The notes below the pieces were generated by a model. It saw nothing but the letters and a program-made list of their open reading frames with translations, was not told where the DNA came from and searched no databases. From the NCBI GenBank assembly GCA_934395135.1, contig CAKRRK010000005.1:1-64000 (forward strand): DNA of 64,000 nucleotides, in the 5' to 3' direction. The stretch is from an uncultured Eubacteriales bacterium (GTDB lineage: Bacteria > Bacillota > Clostridia > Oscillospirales > Butyricicoccaceae). Shown here in pieces: positions 52,932 to 62,113 of the stretch. The number at the start of each line of letters is the position of its first letter. Position 1 is the first letter of the stretch. The position numbers were made by a program, and so were the translations under genes.

Positions 52932-55334
52932 ATGAAACTGCCGCTGAAATGGCTTTCTGATTATGTGAATATCGACGGCATCTGCACCAAGGAGTATGCA
53001 GATAAGATGACAATGTCCGGCTCCAAAGTAGAGAGCGTTGCCTATCTTGGCGCTGAAATCAACAATGTGATTACAGGGAAAATTTTATCCACGGAAAAAC
53101 ATCCGGACTCTGACCATTTAATTATCTGTCAGTTGGATGTTGGCCGGACAGAACCAATCCAAATCGTAACCGGTGCGCAGAACGTGGCGCCAAATCAGGT
53201 TGTGCCGGTGGCAATGCACAAATCCACCTTGCCGGGGGGGGTGAAAATTACCAAAGGAAAACTGCGGGGCGTCCCTTCCAATGGTATGATGTGCTCTTTT
53301 CAGGAACTTGGGCTGACGCTGCATGAAATTCCATACGGCGACGAAAACGGCATTCTTATCTTCCCGGAGGGAACGCCGGTGGGAGAAGATGTCCGCAAAA
53401 TCGTTGGGCTGGATGAGCATGTGGTGGAATTTGAAATCACATCCAACCGTCCTGATTGCTTAAGCGTTATCGGGCTTGCCAGAGAAACTGCCGCAACATT
53501 TGACCGGTCCTATACCATTAGAAAGCCGGAAATCCGGCGGCCGTCCGAAGAATCCATTCATGATTATCTGAAGGTTTCCGTTGCCTGCCCCGACCTTTGC
53601 AAACGCTATGTGGCAAAGGTCGTAAAAGACATTCACATTGCACCTTCCCCCGCGTGGATGCGGGAACGGCTGTTTGCAGCCGGTGTTCGTCCAATTAACA
53701 ATATTGTGGATATTACAAACTATGTTATGCTGGAGTACGGTCAGCCTATGCATGCCTTTGATTACGCCTGCCTCAGCGACCGGCAAATCATTGTGCGCAC
53801 GGCAAAACGGGGAGAAACCCTGGAAACGCTGGACGCGCAGCCAAGAGAGCTCACCGATGATATGCTGGTGATTGCCGACGGAGAAAAACCCATAGGGGTT
53901 GCCGGTGTTATGGGAGGCTTCAACAGCGAAATTTCGGAACAGACAAAAACCATCGTGTTTGAATCCGCTAATTTTAGTGGTGCTTCCGTCCGCGTCACCG
54001 CCAAAAAACTCGGTATGCGCACAGAGGCCTCCGGCCGGTTTGAGAAAGGACTGGATCCACGCATGTGCGAAGACGCTGTGATCCGCGCCTGTGAGTTGAT
54101 TGAAGAGTTCGCCGCCGGCACTGTTTTGGACGGTATCATCGACATCGACCACTCCTCCAAGGAAAATCGCACGCTTCCACTGGAATCGGATAAAATCAAT
54201 GCCCTTCTCGGAATTTCAGTATCCAAACCGGAAATGACGCGCATTTTGGAAACTCTGGAATTCCAAGTAAAAAAGGATACTATCTTGATTCCAAGTTTCC
54301 GCGGCGATATAGAACGGATATGCGATATCGCGGAAGAAATCGCCCGAATTTACGGATATGACAAAATTCCCACCACACTGTATGCCGGAGAAACCGTCCA
54401 GGGAGCTTACACACCAAAGCAGAGTTTTGAACGGCTGCTCAGTTCTCTTTGTCAAACCGTCGGTTTTGACGAAGCGATGACGCATTCTTTCATCGGTCCC
54501 AAAAAATATGACGACATCGGCCTTCCTGAGGACGATCCCCGCCGCCGTTCCATTACTATTTTGAATCCTCTGGGAGAAGAGTTCAGCGTGATGCGTACTA
54601 CCACGCTCCCCTCGATGTTTGATACCCTTACAAGAAACTACAATTTCCGCAATGCAACGGCCAGTTTGTTTGAATTGGGCACCGTATACAAACCACAGGT
54701 ACAGCAAGGCGTGGTAAATCAGGATGTTTTGCCGACGGAAGAAAAAATTCTCACCCTTGGTACTTATGAAAAATATGACTTTTTCGGATTTAAGGGTCTG
54801 ATAGAAGCTATTTTACATCAAGCCGACATTCCGAATATTTCCTTCGAAGCAGAAAACCACAATCCATCCTATCACCCCGGCAAATGCGCCGCCATTTTAT
54901 CCGGTCAAACTGTAATCGGCGTGTTTGGCGCAATACATCCTGCCATCAGTGAAAAAGCCGGATTTTCATCGGAGGTATTGACCTGCGAACTCAACGTCAA
55001 CGCTATGTTTTCCCACCGCGCGGCCAAAAAACAGTACACTCCCCTTCCGAAGTATCCTGCTTCCACCAGAGACATCGCCATTCTGTGCGATGACTGCATC
55101 CCGGTTGCACATTTGGAGAACGCCATTGCCAAAGCCATTGGCAGCATTTTGGAACGCATCCAGCTTTTCGATGTATATAAGGGCGCACAAATTCCAAACA
55201 ATAAGAAAAGCGTGGCATACAGTATCATAATGCGCACCTTTGACCGCACACTGACGGATGAGGAATGTGACGCTGCGGTGAAAAAAGCAATCTCTGTTCT
55301 GGAAGAAAATTTCGGCGCGGTTCTGCGCAGTTAA
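52932..55334 (+). CDS. pheT: phenylalanyl-tRNA synthetase beta subunit
   Basis: 800 residues. tRNA-binding EMAP-like domain (HPDSDHLIICQLDVG, IVTGAQNV), B3/4 editing domain (RPINNIVDITNYVMLEYGQPMHAFD), B5 domain, and C-terminal anticodon-binding FDX-ACB domain (YPASTRDIAILCDD). Forms the alpha2-beta2 enzyme with PheS. Confidence 0.97.
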   Translation: MKLPLKWLSDYVNIDGICTKEYADKMTMSGSKVESVAYLGAEINNVITGKILSTEKHPDSDHLIICQLDVGRTEPIQIVTGAQNVAPNQVVPVAMHKSTLPGGVKITKGKLRGVPSNGMMCSFQELGLTLHEIPYGDENGILIFPEGTPVGEDVRKIVGLDEHVVEFEITSNRPDCLSVIGLARETAATFDRSYTIRKPEIRRPSEESIHDYLKVSVACPDLCKRYVAKVVKDIHIAPSPAWMRERLFAAGVRPINNIVDITNYVMLEYGQPMHAFDYACLSDRQIIVRTAKRGETLETLDAQPRELTDDMLVIADGEKPIGVAGVMGGFNSEISEQTKTIVFESANFSGASVRVTAKKLGMRTEASGRFEKGLDPRMCEDAVIRACELIEEFAAGTVLDGIIDIDHSSKENRTLPLESDKINALLGISVSKPEMTRILETLEFQVKKDTILIPSFRGDIERICDIAEEIARIYGYDKIPTTLYAGETVQGAYTPKQSFERLLSSLCQTVGFDEAMTHSFIGPKKYDDIGLPEDDPRRRSITILNPLGEEFSVMRTTTLPSMFDTLTRNYNFRNATASLFELGTVYKPQVQQGVVNQDVLPTEEKILTLGTYEKYDFFGFKGLIEAILHQADIPNISFEAENHNPSYHPGKCAAILSGQTVIGVFGAIHPAISEKAGFSSEVLTCELNVNAMFSHRAAKKQYTPLPKYPASTRDIAILCDDCIPVAHLENAIAKAIGSILERIQLFDVYKGAQIPNNKKSVAYSIIMRTFDRTLTDEECDAAVKKAISVLEENFGAVLRS

Positions 55335-55412
55335 TCCTTTACTCCCAGGCAATCTTATATTATAATGAAGGAAAGAACAACATTGCTGAGTGAAAGGAGG
55401 TTTCTCACAACG

Positions 55413-55658
55413 ATGGTAGACGAAACGAGAAAATTCAGCATCATAGATGACAACAGTCAGGAAATGAAAAAAATATTGATTGACGTGTATGATGCAATGA
55501 AAGAAAAGGGATATAATCCAATCAATCAGATTGTGGGATATATCCTTTCCGAAGATCCGACGTATATCACAAATCACAAAAATGCCCGCAGCAAAATCCG
55601 GCATATAGACCGCGACGAACTGCTGCAGGTTCTTGTAAAAAACTATTTAAACAGCTAA
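55413..55658 (+). CDS. ireB: IreB/UPF0297 family regulatory phosphoprotein
   Basis: 81 residues from the ATG after AAAGGAGG. Matches the family throughout (KFSIIDDNSQEMKKIL, EKGYNPINQIVGYILSEDPTYITNHKNAR). In enterococci IreB is phosphorylated by the Ser/Thr kinase IreK and affects envelope stress resistance. Its usual partners ruvX and yrzB do not follow here; a terminator does. Confidence 0.92.
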   Translation: MVDETRKFSIIDDNSQEMKKILIDVYDAMKEKGYNPINQIVGYILSEDPTYITNHKNARSKIRHIDRDELLQVLVKNYLNS

Positions 55659-55674
55659 TTGTTAATAATTTATG

Positions 55675-55701
55675 AAGTCTGCAATTATTTTGCAGACTTC
55701 T
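55675..55701 (+). terminator. terminator after ireB
   Basis: 10-bp stem GAAGTCTGCA/TGCAGACTTC, 7-base loop, then a short T run. Confidence 0.85.
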
Positions 55702-55724
55702 TTATATTTTATTACCAAATAGAA

Positions 55725-55753
55725 TTGACAAACGACATCGCTCGTGTTATACT
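55725..55753 (+). promoter_or_regulatory. sigma-A promoter of the NlpC/P60 operon
   Basis: Perfect -35 TTGACA (55725-55730), 17-base spacer, -10 TATACT (55748-55753). Confidence 0.85.
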
Positions 55754-55769
55754 GTAACCATATTGTAAC
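55753..55769 (+). promoter_or_regulatory. WalR-like box
   Basis: TGTAAC-N5-TGTAAC, an exact match to the known WalR (YycF) consensus TGTWAH-N5-TGTWAH, right at the end of the -10 box. More TGTAAC/TGTTAT copies follow to 55816. Position downstream of -10 suggests repression, by analogy with WalR-repressed wall-hydrolase inhibitors. Confidence 0.6.
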
Positions 55770-55828
55770 TATTTGTTATTTATTTTGTAACCCGAAGAAT
55801 ATTTTTTTGTAACAATCAAGGAGTTTTT

Positions 55829-56128
55829 ATGGCGACAAATCAAAAAACGAACGGTATTTTGGAATACAAAGGCCATCCATTAATGCGTAACAATAATATT
55901 ATTTACTACGGTAATATGGCGGAAAAATACATCATTATGATGCAGATACTGGATTCAGAAAAAGTGCAGGATCTTGACGTGTCTACAAAAATATCGGTTC
56001 AGCTGCAAAATACTTCTCCGGATGTCCGGTCCAAAGACCGCATTGTAAAGCAAACGGAAAAAAACGGTTTATACAACGCGCTGGACATTGCTGAAATCTG
56101 GCTGAATCGAGCGCTGGCTTCTAAATAA
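55829..56128 (+). CDS. uncharacterised 99-residue protein
   Basis: 99 residues, soluble, no signal peptide. A strand-rich middle (KYIIMMQILDSEKVQDLDVSTKISVQLQNT) and a helical C-terminus (LYNALDIAEIWLNRAL). AAGGAG ribosome site. It lies between a WalR-like promoter and an NlpC/P60 wall hydrolase with 27 bases between, so it is co-transcribed with the hydrolase. Not recognised; a regulator or helper of envelope function is only a guess. Confidence 0.8.
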   Translation: MATNQKTNGILEYKGHPLMRNNNIIYYGNMAEKYIIMMQILDSEKVQDLDVSTKISVQLQNTSPDVRSKDRIVKQTEKNGLYNALDIAEIWLNRALASK

Positions 56129-56155
56129 TGACAACCTTAACGGAGGAGTTTCATC

Positions 56156-57076
56156 ATGTTTTCTTTTAAAAAAGCCGCAAAACTGGTTATTTCCGGCTGC
56201 ATCGTAGCCGCTCTTTCCTGTTCCAGCGTATTTGCCCTCAATGTTGGCACAGTTACTGCTTCTTCATCCCTGAACTTCCGTGCATCTGCCTCTACTTCAT
56301 CCGCAGTGCTGGGTAAACTTGCAAGCGGTTCCAAAGTGGCTGTCCTTGCGCAAAGCGATGGATGGAGCAAGGTTGCCATCAACAGCACAACAGGATATGT
56401 TAGTTCCGAATATCTGAAAAACCTTTCGGAAGACGCCGATTTTCTAATTGGCAACGGCGTTATTACCGGTTCGGTCGTAAACATCAGAAGCACACCATCC
56501 ACCGCCGCGTCTGTCCTGTTTCAGGCGAAGTTCGGCGCCACTATGGATGTGATTGGTATTCAGAACGGTTGGTACAAAATAAAAAGCAACGCAACCATTG
56601 GATATGTTCATCCGGATTATATTGTAATTGTAAAATCCGCTTCCTCTGTTTCCCGAGGCGCTAACGGTGACATCCTTATTTCTACCGCATCGCAAGGTTC
56701 TCCTGTAGGCGCTACCGTTGTGGAAACCGCCAAAGCGCAAATTGGAAAACCTTATTCCTACGGTTCGAAAGGTCCAAACGCGTTTGATTGCTCCGGACTT
56801 ACATATTATGCTTACAAACAGCATGGCTATACCTTAGGTTCCTCTTCCGCCAGTCAGTACGCCTCCACTGCCCGTGTTTCCCGGGAAAATCTTCAGCCCG
56901 GCGATCTGGTATTTTTCAGCAACAGCAGTTCCGGCGGACGGGTCGGTCATGTAGGAATCTATGTTGGAAACGATCAGTATATTCACGCTCCCTCTGCTGG
57001 AAAAACCGTATGTTATGCCTCCCTCAGCTCTTCTTGGAGCGCACGGCATTATATTGGCGGCGGACGGGTTGCTTGA
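56156..57076 (+). CDS. secreted SH3-NlpC/P60 peptidoglycan endopeptidase
   Basis: 306 residues. Signal peptide of about 24 residues ending SSVFA, two bacterial SH3 domains (VTASSSLNFRASAST near 30 and GSVVNIRSTPSTAAS near 105), then an NlpC/P60 domain: catalytic Cys in AFDCSGLTYYAY, His in VGHVGIYVG, third residue in IHAPSAG. Cuts stem-peptide bonds in the wall. GGAGGAG site. Probably under WalR-type control with the 99-residue gene. Confidence 0.94.
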   Translation: MFSFKKAAKLVISGCIVAALSCSSVFALNVGTVTASSSLNFRASASTSSAVLGKLASGSKVAVLAQSDGWSKVAINSTTGYVSSEYLKNLSEDADFLIGNGVITGSVVNIRSTPSTAASVLFQAKFGATMDVIGIQNGWYKIKSNATIGYVHPDYIVIVKSASSVSRGANGDILISTASQGSPVGATVVETAKAQIGKPYSYGSKGPNAFDCSGLTYYAYKQHGYTLGSSSASQYASTARVSRENLQPGDLVFFSNSSSGGRVGHVGIYVGNDQYIHAPSAGKTVCYASLSSSWSARHYIGGGRVA

Positions 57077-57104
57077 TAAGCTTGTTCTGTTGTATACAGC
57101 GGCA

Positions 57105-57131
57105 AAAGCACAATCTTTTTGATTGTGCTTT
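57105..57131. terminator. bidirectional terminator
   Basis: 11-bp stem AAAGCACAATC/GATTGTGCTTT with T5 loop; T run on the plus strand. It overlaps the stop of the converging gene at 57130. Confidence 0.88.
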
Positions 57132-57711
57132 ATTTTTTTATCATAAGATACCCATCTTTGCAGACCAACTCCGAAACCTGAATATGATTTTCACGGAGCA
57201 TCTGATTGATGCTTTGAGACAGGCCGGAAAAAATTGTATCGGTTACAATATTTTTTGGTATCTCCTGTTCCATAACGGAAACAGTTTCCAGGGAAACTGC
57301 AACTTCTCCGCTGTTTGTACTGCCAACGCCCACACTGCAGCGAAAGCACACATCTTCCGGCAAAAAATCAATTATATCGGAATAAGCAGACAGCTGGCTG
57401 TTTTCCTGCGCCGTTTTTTTTAGTTCCCGGCGTTTCATTGTCAAGTCAAACTGGAGTGCGTTATCCTCTGCGATTGTCACCTCTACATTGTCCAATGGAA
57501 TACCCGAAGCATTATCCCGTATCATACTCTCCAGCGTATCCTCCGAAAGGCGAAAATAAGACTCCTCGGCAGACGGCGCAATATCCGACGGCATGGGAGG
57601 ACTGTGCAGCGGTGTAGAACTGGATAGCAGCATTTTCCCAATCAGCAGAAGGCACCCCATCAGACATACTCCCAATATAATTGTGTAAATATACCCTTTA
57701 TTTTCTTTCAT
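57130..57711 (-). CDS. membrane-anchored protein of unknown function
   Basis: 193 residues from the ATG with GGAGGAG upstream; the longer frame is unsupported. One transmembrane helix at residues about 8-27 with the rest outside (PMPSDIAPSAEESYF). The exported part has repeated beta/helix pattern (SEDTLESMIRDNASGIPLDNVEVTIAEDNALQFDLTMKRREL), loosely like YpmS-type exported proteins. Not recognised with confidence; single gene, divergent from feoAB. Confidence 0.75.
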   Translation of the reverse strand: MKENKGYIYTIILGVCLMGCLLLIGKMLLSSSTPLHSPPMPSDIAPSAEESYFRLSEDTLESMIRDNASGIPLDNVEVTIAEDNALQFDLTMKRRELKKTAQENSQLSAYSDIIDFLPEDVCFRCSVGVGSTNSGEVAVSLETVSVMEQEIPKNIVTDTIFSGLSQSINQMLRENHIQVSELVCKDGYLMIKK

Positions 57712-57802
57712 ATGTCTCCTCCGGTTCTCTATGGAATCTTTATGCAGGATTTTCCGAAAAATACCTGTTTTCAATAACAAAACAAAATCTGTGGAATAGG
57801 AT

Positions 57803-57821
57803 GGTAATGAGAATTTAAAAT
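57803..57821 (+). promoter_or_regulatory. weak Fur-box-like sequence upstream of feoA
   Basis: GGTAATGAGAATTTAAAATG resembles two of the three GATAAT-type hexamers of a Fur box, 18 bases before the feoA ATG. Iron repression of feoAB is expected from the family; this site is only suggestive. Confidence 0.3.
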
Positions 57822-57838
57822 GCAAAGGGGATTTAAAT

Positions 57839-58075
57839 ATGATATCTACTGTTACCACCCTGGATCATTTGTCCGAGGGTCAGTTTGGATACATAACAAA
57901 CGTTTCAGAAACTGGCATGCTAAAGCGCCGGCTCTGGGATCTCGGCATTGTGGAGGGCACCAAGGTATACTGCGCCCACAAAGGACCGTTTGGCGACCCA
58001 GTGGCATATCAGGTGCGAGGCGCTGTTATAGCACTTCGAAAAGACGACAGCAGAAACATACAAATTGAACTATAA
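57839..58075 (+). CDS. feoA: ferrous iron transport protein A
   Basis: 78 residues, SH3-like FeoA fold (SEGQFGYITNVSETGMLKRRLWDLGIVEGTKV, ALRKDDSRNIQIEL). Cytosolic helper of FeoB. AAAGGGG site; 12 bases to feoB. Confidence 0.95.
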   Translation: MISTVTTLDHLSEGQFGYITNVSETGMLKRRLWDLGIVEGTKVYCAHKGPFGDPVAYQVRGAVIALRKDDSRNIQIEL

Positions 58076-58087
58076 GGGCGATGCATT

Positions 58088-60172
58088 ATGAGCAACAAAC
58101 AAGTCGAATTTGATTTCGCTTCTGTTTGTACCACTGCAAACAAAGACATCCCGAAAGTGGCGCTTGTCGGCAATCCAAATGTCGGAAAAAGCACCATTTT
58201 TAATGCGATTACAAATTTAAATCAACATACGGGAAATTGGCCGGGGAAAACGGTTTCCTCGGCTTTCGGTACCTATAAATGGAACAACAAAACCCATATC
58301 ATGGTTGACCTTCCCGGGACTTATTCCTTAAACTCCAATTCTTATGAGGAAGAAATTGCCCGTGATTTCATTTGCTTTGGAAAGCCGGATGCCGTCGTTG
58401 TCGTCTGCGATGCCACATGTTTGGAACGCAACCTTATCCTGTTTTTGCAGACACTGGAATTGCATTCCCATGTTATCTTGTGCATTAACTTGATGGATGA
58501 GGCCCGCTCCAAAGGCATTCTTGTGGAAGATAAAAAACTGCATGATATTCTTGGTGTTCCTGTTGTATGCTGCTGCGCACGGGACGGCGCTGGAATCGAG
58601 ACATTATTACAGACCATCGAGGAATGTCAAAGCACTCCTCTTTCTCCGCAATATCAAATCCAGTATCCAAAAAACATTGAAGCATACATCCAGGATATAC
58701 TTCCCCGGCTGCCGGAAACCGGCTTTGACAAGCGTTGGCTCTCTCTGCGGCTCATTGATCAAAAGAAAAGCTTCTTCCAAGCAATGTATGAGAATACCGG
58801 CTATAATTTTTATTCCGATTTCTGGCAGACATATATCCACAGTCATACGGACGAGACTTTTGAAAAAAACATTGTGTCCGGCATTGTATTGAATGCAGAA
58901 GACATTTGCAACCAAACTGTTTCCTTTCAAACGCAAAATCCATCCAGTCGAGACCGAAAGATCGATAAATTTTTCATCAGCAAAAAAACCGGCATACCCG
59001 TTATGATCGGCTTGTTGCTGCTGGTATTTTATATTACAATTGTTGGTGCAAATTACCCGTCTTCCCTGCTTCAGTCTTTTTTTTATTACGCAGAAACAAA
59101 ACTTCTTCTGTTCTTTGAACATGCCCAGGTGGCAGAATGGTTCTATGTTCCGCTGGTGTCCGGGGTATTTCGTGTGACCGGTTGGGTAATCGCTGTAATG
59201 CTCCCTCCAATGGCTATATTTTTCCCGCTGTTTACAATCTTAGAAGATTCCGGGTATCTTCCCAGAATCGCGTTTAATTTAGACTGCGCGTTTAAAAAGG
59301 CAGGTGCTTGCGGAAAACAGGCTTTAACTCACTGCATGGGGTTCGGCTGCAACGCAGTAGGCATCACCGGCTGCCGAATTATTGATTCCCCCCGTGAACG
59401 CCTGATCGCCATGATTACCAATGTATTTGCTCCCTGCAATGGCAGACTGCCAACCGCGATTTCCATCATTACTATGTTTTTTCTTTTGTCCGCCGGTGCG
59501 GGTTATTCGTTCTTATCTGCCGTTATATTGACCTTGTGGATTATTTTAGGCATTTTTATGACGTTTCTTGTCTCCAAATTCCTTTCCAGCACGCTGTTTA
59601 AAGGCATTCCTTCTTCCTTCGCGCTGGAGCTTCCCCCCTATCGAAAACCGCAATTCCTGAAAGTAATTGTACGTTCCATTTTGGATCGAACGCTTTTCGT
59701 TCTTGCCCGGGCAGCTGCCGTTGCTGCGCCGGCCGGTCTGATTATTTGGCTGTTGTCCAATCTTTATATCGGAGATGCAAGCATTCTTTCTTCCATCGCG
59801 GCCTTTTTGGATCCATTCGGACGGCTGATCGGCCTGGACGGCGTTATCCTGATTGCCTTTTTGCTTTCCTTCCCGGCCAATGAAATCTTATTTCCATTGA
59901 TTATTATGGGGTATTTGTCCACCGGTATGCTGACAGAATTTGATAAGCTTTCCGACCTCAAGGCGTTGCTGGTAACCAATGGATGGACCACGCTCACCGC
60001 AATCTGTGTGCTGCTTTTTTCTCTGATGCACTGGCCATGCTCCACCTCATGCATTACCATATACAAAGAAACCAAAAGTCTCCGATGGACTGCTGTCGCT
60101 ATAGCTATTCCCACTATAGCCGGTATCGGGCTGTGCTTTTTCGTAGCATCTGTCGGACGGCTCCTATTTTAA
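58088..60172 (+). CDS. feoB: ferrous iron transporter B
   Basis: 694 residues. N-terminal G domain: GNPNVGKSTIFNAI (G1), TGNWPGKTVSS (G2), DLPGTYSL (G3), NLMDEA (G4), helical GDI-like spacer, then about eight membrane helices with two inverted Gate motifs (LEDSGYLPRIAFNLD and the FPANEILFPLI half), and GFGCNAVGI. Fe2+ uptake at the cytoplasmic membrane. Slightly shorter than enteric FeoB, normal for Firmicutes. Confidence 0.97.
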   Translation: MSNKQVEFDFASVCTTANKDIPKVALVGNPNVGKSTIFNAITNLNQHTGNWPGKTVSSAFGTYKWNNKTHIMVDLPGTYSLNSNSYEEEIARDFICFGKPDAVVVVCDATCLERNLILFLQTLELHSHVILCINLMDEARSKGILVEDKKLHDILGVPVVCCCARDGAGIETLLQTIEECQSTPLSPQYQIQYPKNIEAYIQDILPRLPETGFDKRWLSLRLIDQKKSFFQAMYENTGYNFYSDFWQTYIHSHTDETFEKNIVSGIVLNAEDICNQTVSFQTQNPSSRDRKIDKFFISKKTGIPVMIGLLLLVFYITIVGANYPSSLLQSFFYYAETKLLLFFEHAQVAEWFYVPLVSGVFRVTGWVIAVMLPPMAIFFPLFTILEDSGYLPRIAFNLDCAFKKAGACGKQALTHCMGFGCNAVGITGCRIIDSPRERLIAMITNVFAPCNGRLPTAISIITMFFLLSAGAGYSFLSAVILTLWIILGIFMTFLVSKFLSSTLFKGIPSSFALELPPYRKPQFLKVIVRSILDRTLFVLARAAAVAAPAGLIIWLLSNLYIGDASILSSIAAFLDPFGRLIGLDGVILIAFLLSFPANEILFPLIIMGYLSTGMLTEFDKLSDLKALLVTNGWTTLTAICVLLFSLMHWPCSTSCITIYKETKSLRWTAVAIAIPTIAGIGLCFFVASVGRLLF

Positions 60173-60515
60173 CTTCCATATCGCGTTCTTTTGCGCGGAC
60201 GTATAAAAATCCCTGGTCCGCCAAAAAAAGCGGTTGTTTTACCGTATAAATATATCGCAATATCGTATCGAAATATAAAGGCAGGACTCTGTCCCTGTAA
60301 CAACGGGCCAGAGTCCTTTTTTTCCTGTACTTGTAGATTTTTGTTAAAATTTCTGCGGATTAAATAGGGTTTTAGATTTTGATATTCCAAATTATTATTA
60401 AAATTTTTGGAGCCATGTGCCCCTGCATAACAAAGGGAATTATGATATGAATTGAATAAGGGGCCATGTTATGGTAAAATGGGAGCGTCAAATTCGCCTT
60501 TGGAGGTGCATAGCA
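60173..60515. other. gap between feoB and the DUF3795-like gene
   Basis: About 340 bases; holds the feoB terminator and a low-GC stretch. Nothing else recognised. Confidence 0.5.
60283..60317 (+). terminator. terminator of feoAB
   Basis: Stem AGGACTCTG/CAGAGTCCT with an internal CCTGT/ACGGG pairing and a T7 tail. Confidence 0.9.
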
Positions 60516-60848
60516 ATGAAAAACCTGATAGGGCATTGTGGTTTGGACTGTGAAACGTGTGACGCTTACCTTGCAACCGTCAAGGATGACCAGGATTTGC
60601 GTGTAAAGACTGCAAAACTTTGGGCAGCACTAAATAATGCACCAATTCTGCCGGAACATATCAACTGTGAGGGTTGCAGAGCAAGTGGAAAAAAAACCGT
60701 ATTTTGTGATAGTCTCTGTGATATTCGACAATGTGCTTTAAAAAAAGGTGTGAGCACCTGTGGTGCTTGCTCTGATGTTGCGAAATGTGCTGTAATTGCA
60801 GTCATTAGAGAAAACAACCCAGAAGCACGTAAGAACTTAGGATTATGA
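60516..60848 (+). CDS. cysteine-rich DUF3795-like protein
   Basis: 110 residues from the ATG after GGAGGTG. Cysteine pattern CGLDCETCDAYLAT at the start, CEGCRASG in the middle, and CDSLCDIRQCA..CGACSDVAKC at the end: a small metal-binding protein family of unknown role. Ten bases before the VOC gene, so co-transcribed. Codon use looks AT-richer than feoB, which hints at transfer. Confidence 0.82.
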   Translation: MKNLIGHCGLDCETCDAYLATVKDDQDLRVKTAKLWAALNNAPILPEHINCEGCRASGKKTVFCDSLCDIRQCALKKGVSTCGACSDVAKCAVIAVIRENNPEARKNLGL

Positions 60849-60858
60849 AGAAGGTACC

Positions 60859-61326
60859 ATGAAGTTCATATCTTCTATGCTTGTTGTAAGTGATATGGAA
60901 AAATCGGTCAAGTTTTATAAAGATGTGCTTAGCCTTGATGTGATTTTAGATTTTGGAGCAAATAAGACACTAACGGGCGGACTTGCCTTACAGACGTTAG
61001 AAACCTATCAGGAGTTTATTCACACGGAGAATATCTCTTTTGGCGGCAATAGCTTTGAGGTATACTTTGAAGAAGATGACTTTGATGCTTTTGCAAATAT
61101 GCTGAATAATTATGATATTGAGTATGTTCATCCAATCAAAGAGCATAGCTGGGGGCAACGAGTGGTTCGGTTTTATGACCCAGACCGGCATATTGTTGAA
61201 GTCGGAGAAAATATGGAAGCGGTTTGCCGGCGCTTTGTAGAAAGCGGCATGACAGCAGAACAAGCTGCAAAACGTATGGATGTCCCATTGGATTATGTGA
61301 ATGCCTGCATTCAGAAAAAGGGCTAA
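60859..61326 (+). CDS. VOC/glyoxalase-fold protein
   Basis: 155 residues. VOC start MKFISSMLVVSDMEKSVKFYKDVLSLDVILDFG, EVYFEEDDFDAF strand-helix and a late YDPDRHIVEVGE block, where the metal-binding Glu would lie. Substrate unknown; related to glyoxalases and antibiotic-resistance dioxygenase-fold proteins. Pairs with the upstream cysteine-rich gene. Confidence 0.86.
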   Translation: MKFISSMLVVSDMEKSVKFYKDVLSLDVILDFGANKTLTGGLALQTLETYQEFIHTENISFGGNSFEVYFEEDDFDAFANMLNNYDIEYVHPIKEHSWGQRVVRFYDPDRHIVEVGENMEAVCRRFVESGMTAEQAAKRMDVPLDYVNACIQKKG

Positions 61327-61411
61327 CCGAATGCAGCGTTAACGGAAAGAATATGGGCACAAAAAGCCAATAGGCTATTGGAAAGAATGAACGATGTCAG
61401 CATTAAAAAAT

Positions 61412-61435
61412 GCGGCGAACCAAACCGTTCGCCGC
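61412..61435 (-). terminator. terminator after tRNA-Val
   Basis: 9-bp stem GCGGCGAAC/GTTCGCCGC and T-rich tail on the minus strand. Confidence 0.88.
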
Positions 61436-61439
61436 GATG

Positions 61440-61516
<77 letters not shown>

Positions 61517-61535
61517 TGACAGAAATATTATGATT

Positions 61536-61564
61536 ATTATATCGGAAAGATAGCAAAAAGTCAA
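61536..61564 (-). promoter_or_regulatory. promoter of tRNA-Val
   Basis: Minus strand -35 TTGACT (61559-61564), 17-base spacer, -10 TATAAT (61536-61541). Confidence 0.85.
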
Positions 61565-61658
61565 ACCTGTTTTGGTATGGCTATACAAGTTTTGAAGTTG
61601 ACTGCAAGGCGCTCTCGCCCTATGCTTAATGCGCAGAGCCGTTTGCACTCACACCTTA

Positions 61659-61693
61659 AAAAATACACCGGGAATAAGTTCCGGTGTATTTTT
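61659..61693 (-). terminator. terminator of the ferredoxin gene
   Basis: 13-bp stem AAAAATACACCGG/CCGGTGTATTTTT, T6 on the minus strand. Confidence 0.9.
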
Positions 61694-61734
61694 CCTTTTC
61701 TGCGCTTAAAAAACGACATTCCTAATGGCAGAGA

Positions 61735-61926
61735 TTATGCGTCTTTTTCAAAAAGAATGACGCTGACAGGACAGTTCCGGGCCGCTTCTTCCACTTCTTC
61801 CAGTTCTTTTTGTGCCGGCGCAGCATAAACCTCTGCCACACCTTCCTGAGACATCTGAAATACGCTTGGGCAGGTAGAAACGCACAGCCCGCAGGCAATG
61901 CAGCCATCTTCAATCTGCAATTTCAT
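61735..61926 (-). CDS. single [4Fe-4S] ferredoxin
   Basis: 63 residues from the ATG with GAGGTGAAAG upstream. CIACGLC...CP near residues 8-18 and a distant CPVSVI near 55 give the four ligands of one [4Fe-4S] cluster. Soluble electron carrier. Stand-alone gene, divergent from ytaF. Confidence 0.93.
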   Translation of the reverse strand: MKLQIEDGCIACGLCVSTCPSVFQMSQEGVAEVYAAPAQKELEEVEEAARNCPVSVILFEKDA

Positions 61927-62113
61927 ACTTTCACCTCGTTTTACAGCCAAATTAATTACCAATATTTTTACTCAAATATCAGAATTTATACCTTGCGGAA
62001 TTTGCCGAATTTGGATGAAAAATCGTATGGTTTCAAACAATTCGCAAGCTGTAACCAACGGATCCAAAGTGGAATATAGTGGTAGTAGTTCAGAAAAAGA
62101 GAGGCTCTGCTAT

